A stretch of DNA of 6,210 nt from JBBDNC01 sp040877875 (GTDB taxonomy: Bacteria > Bacteroidota > Rhodothermia > Balneolales > Balneolaceae), in assembly GCA_040877875.1 (NCBI GenBank), contig JBBDNC010000044.1:1-6210 (forward strand), read 5' to 3'. Numbering within the stretch: the first letter of the stretch is position 1; every line of letters starts with the position of its first letter. Shown here one piece after another: positions 6,048 through 6,210 of the stretch. The translations under genes and the position numbers were made by a program. The notes beneath the pieces are model-generated. The model ran no database searches. It saw only the letters and a program-made list of their open reading frames with translations, and was not told the DNA's origin.

Positions 6048-6083
6048 CAAGATCAAAAATAAGAAGTTATTTACCGATTAAAG

Positions 6084-6113
6084 TTGATTTTCAATAGCTC
6101 AAAACCGTATCTT
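6084..6113 (+). promoter_or_regulatory. Probable promoter of tRNA-Lys
   Basis: TTGATT (6084-6089) and TATCTT (6108-6113) are separated by 18 bp and match four of six and four of six to the sigma-70 boxes. TATCTTAG (6108-6115) also matches seven of eight to the Bacteroidota TAnnTTTG element. The tRNA begins 22 bp after the -10, which fits a short 5' leader removed by RNase P. Confidence 0.55.
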
Positions 6114-6135
6114 AGATCTTTATTAAGAAAAGGCT

Positions 6136-6208
6136 GAATCGGTAGCTCAGTTGGCAGAGCAACGGCCTTTTAAGCCGTGGGTCGTGGGTTCGAATCCCAC
6201 CCGATTCA
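6136..6208 (+). tRNA. tRNA-Lys (anticodon UUU)
   Basis: A full cloverleaf of 73 nt. The acceptor stem is GAATCGG (6136-6142) with CCGATTC (6201-6207). The D stem is GCTC/GAGC (6145-6148, 6157-6160). The anticodon stem ACGGC/GCCGT (6162-6166, 6174-6178) encloses loop CTTTTAA with anticodon TTT at 6169-6171. A five-base variable loop follows, then T stem GTGGG/CCCAC with loop TTCGAAT (6189-6195). The discriminator is A6208. The next bases are CG, so CCA is not encoded and must be added by a nucleotidyltransferase. All stems pair perfectly. The window ends two bases later, so downstream tRNAs cannot be excluded. Confidence 0.97.
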
Positions 6209-6210
6209 CG

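Noticed and set aside
6010..6050. Degenerate tRNA T-arm on the minus strand (ATCGAAAT flanked by CCGGG/CCCGG)
   Set aside because: The loop does not match TTCGAAT at the right spacing, and no acceptor, D or anticodon arms can be drawn around it.
6057..6072. AAATAA-GAAG-TTATTT hairpin upstream of the tRNA promoter
   Set aside because: Six A/T pairs are expected by chance in such A/T-rich DNA.
6136..6210. tRNA-Lys as an integration (att) site
   Set aside because: No integrase, direct repeat of the tRNA 3' end or foreign-looking genes are present in the window, and the sequence ends two bases after the tRNA.

Overview
The window is ordinary-looking chromosomal DNA, moderately GC-rich (roughly half G+C by eye). 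It most resembles the Bacteroidota/Rhodothermota/Balneolota branch of bacteria. Three things point there. The malate dehydrogenase reads, from memory of the family, much like Salinibacter/Rhodothermus-type enzymes (SSPIHGFDT, LLMGGHGDTMVPLPRYTT, GTSAWYAPGAAAA). The NAD kinase ends in the TLRNKLMWGLDSR tail seen in Bacteroidota. Translation starts mostly follow A/T-rich leaders without a Shine-Dalgarno sequence. I infer a Balneola-like organism, but no database search was possible.

Left part (1-3310, plus strand): a divergent D-alanine--D-alanine ligase-type ATP-grasp enzyme (ddl) overlaps an NAD kinase gene (nadK) by ATGA, forming a tight pair. After 52 bp comes malate dehydrogenase (mdh), with its own possible -10 box and a strong rho-independent terminator after it. 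The themes are cell-wall precursor synthesis, NADP supply and the TCA cycle.

Middle and right part (5921-3355, minus strand): a HIT-family protein gene, then a 187-bp gap with a possible promoter and a structured leader. Next are aroQ (type II 3-dehydroquinate dehydratase, shikimate pathway) and, 4 nt after its stop, a TTG-started 14-helix polysaccharide flippase-like membrane protein. This cluster converges on mdh at the terminator. A heptanucleotide tandem repeat lies inside the last codons of the flippase gene.

Right edge (5922-6210): the divergent region between the HIT gene and a tRNA-Lys(UUU). It holds a promoter candidate on each strand, a 24-bp perfect dyad in the HIT leader, and overlapping GC-rich inverted repeats.

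I found no mobile element, CRISPR array, toxin-antitoxin pair, defence gene or clearly new multi-gene system. The points most worth a second look are non-canonical residues at conserved positions in Ddl, Mdh and AroQ, the non-coding inverted repeats, and the heptamer repeat that could shift the flippase C-terminus.
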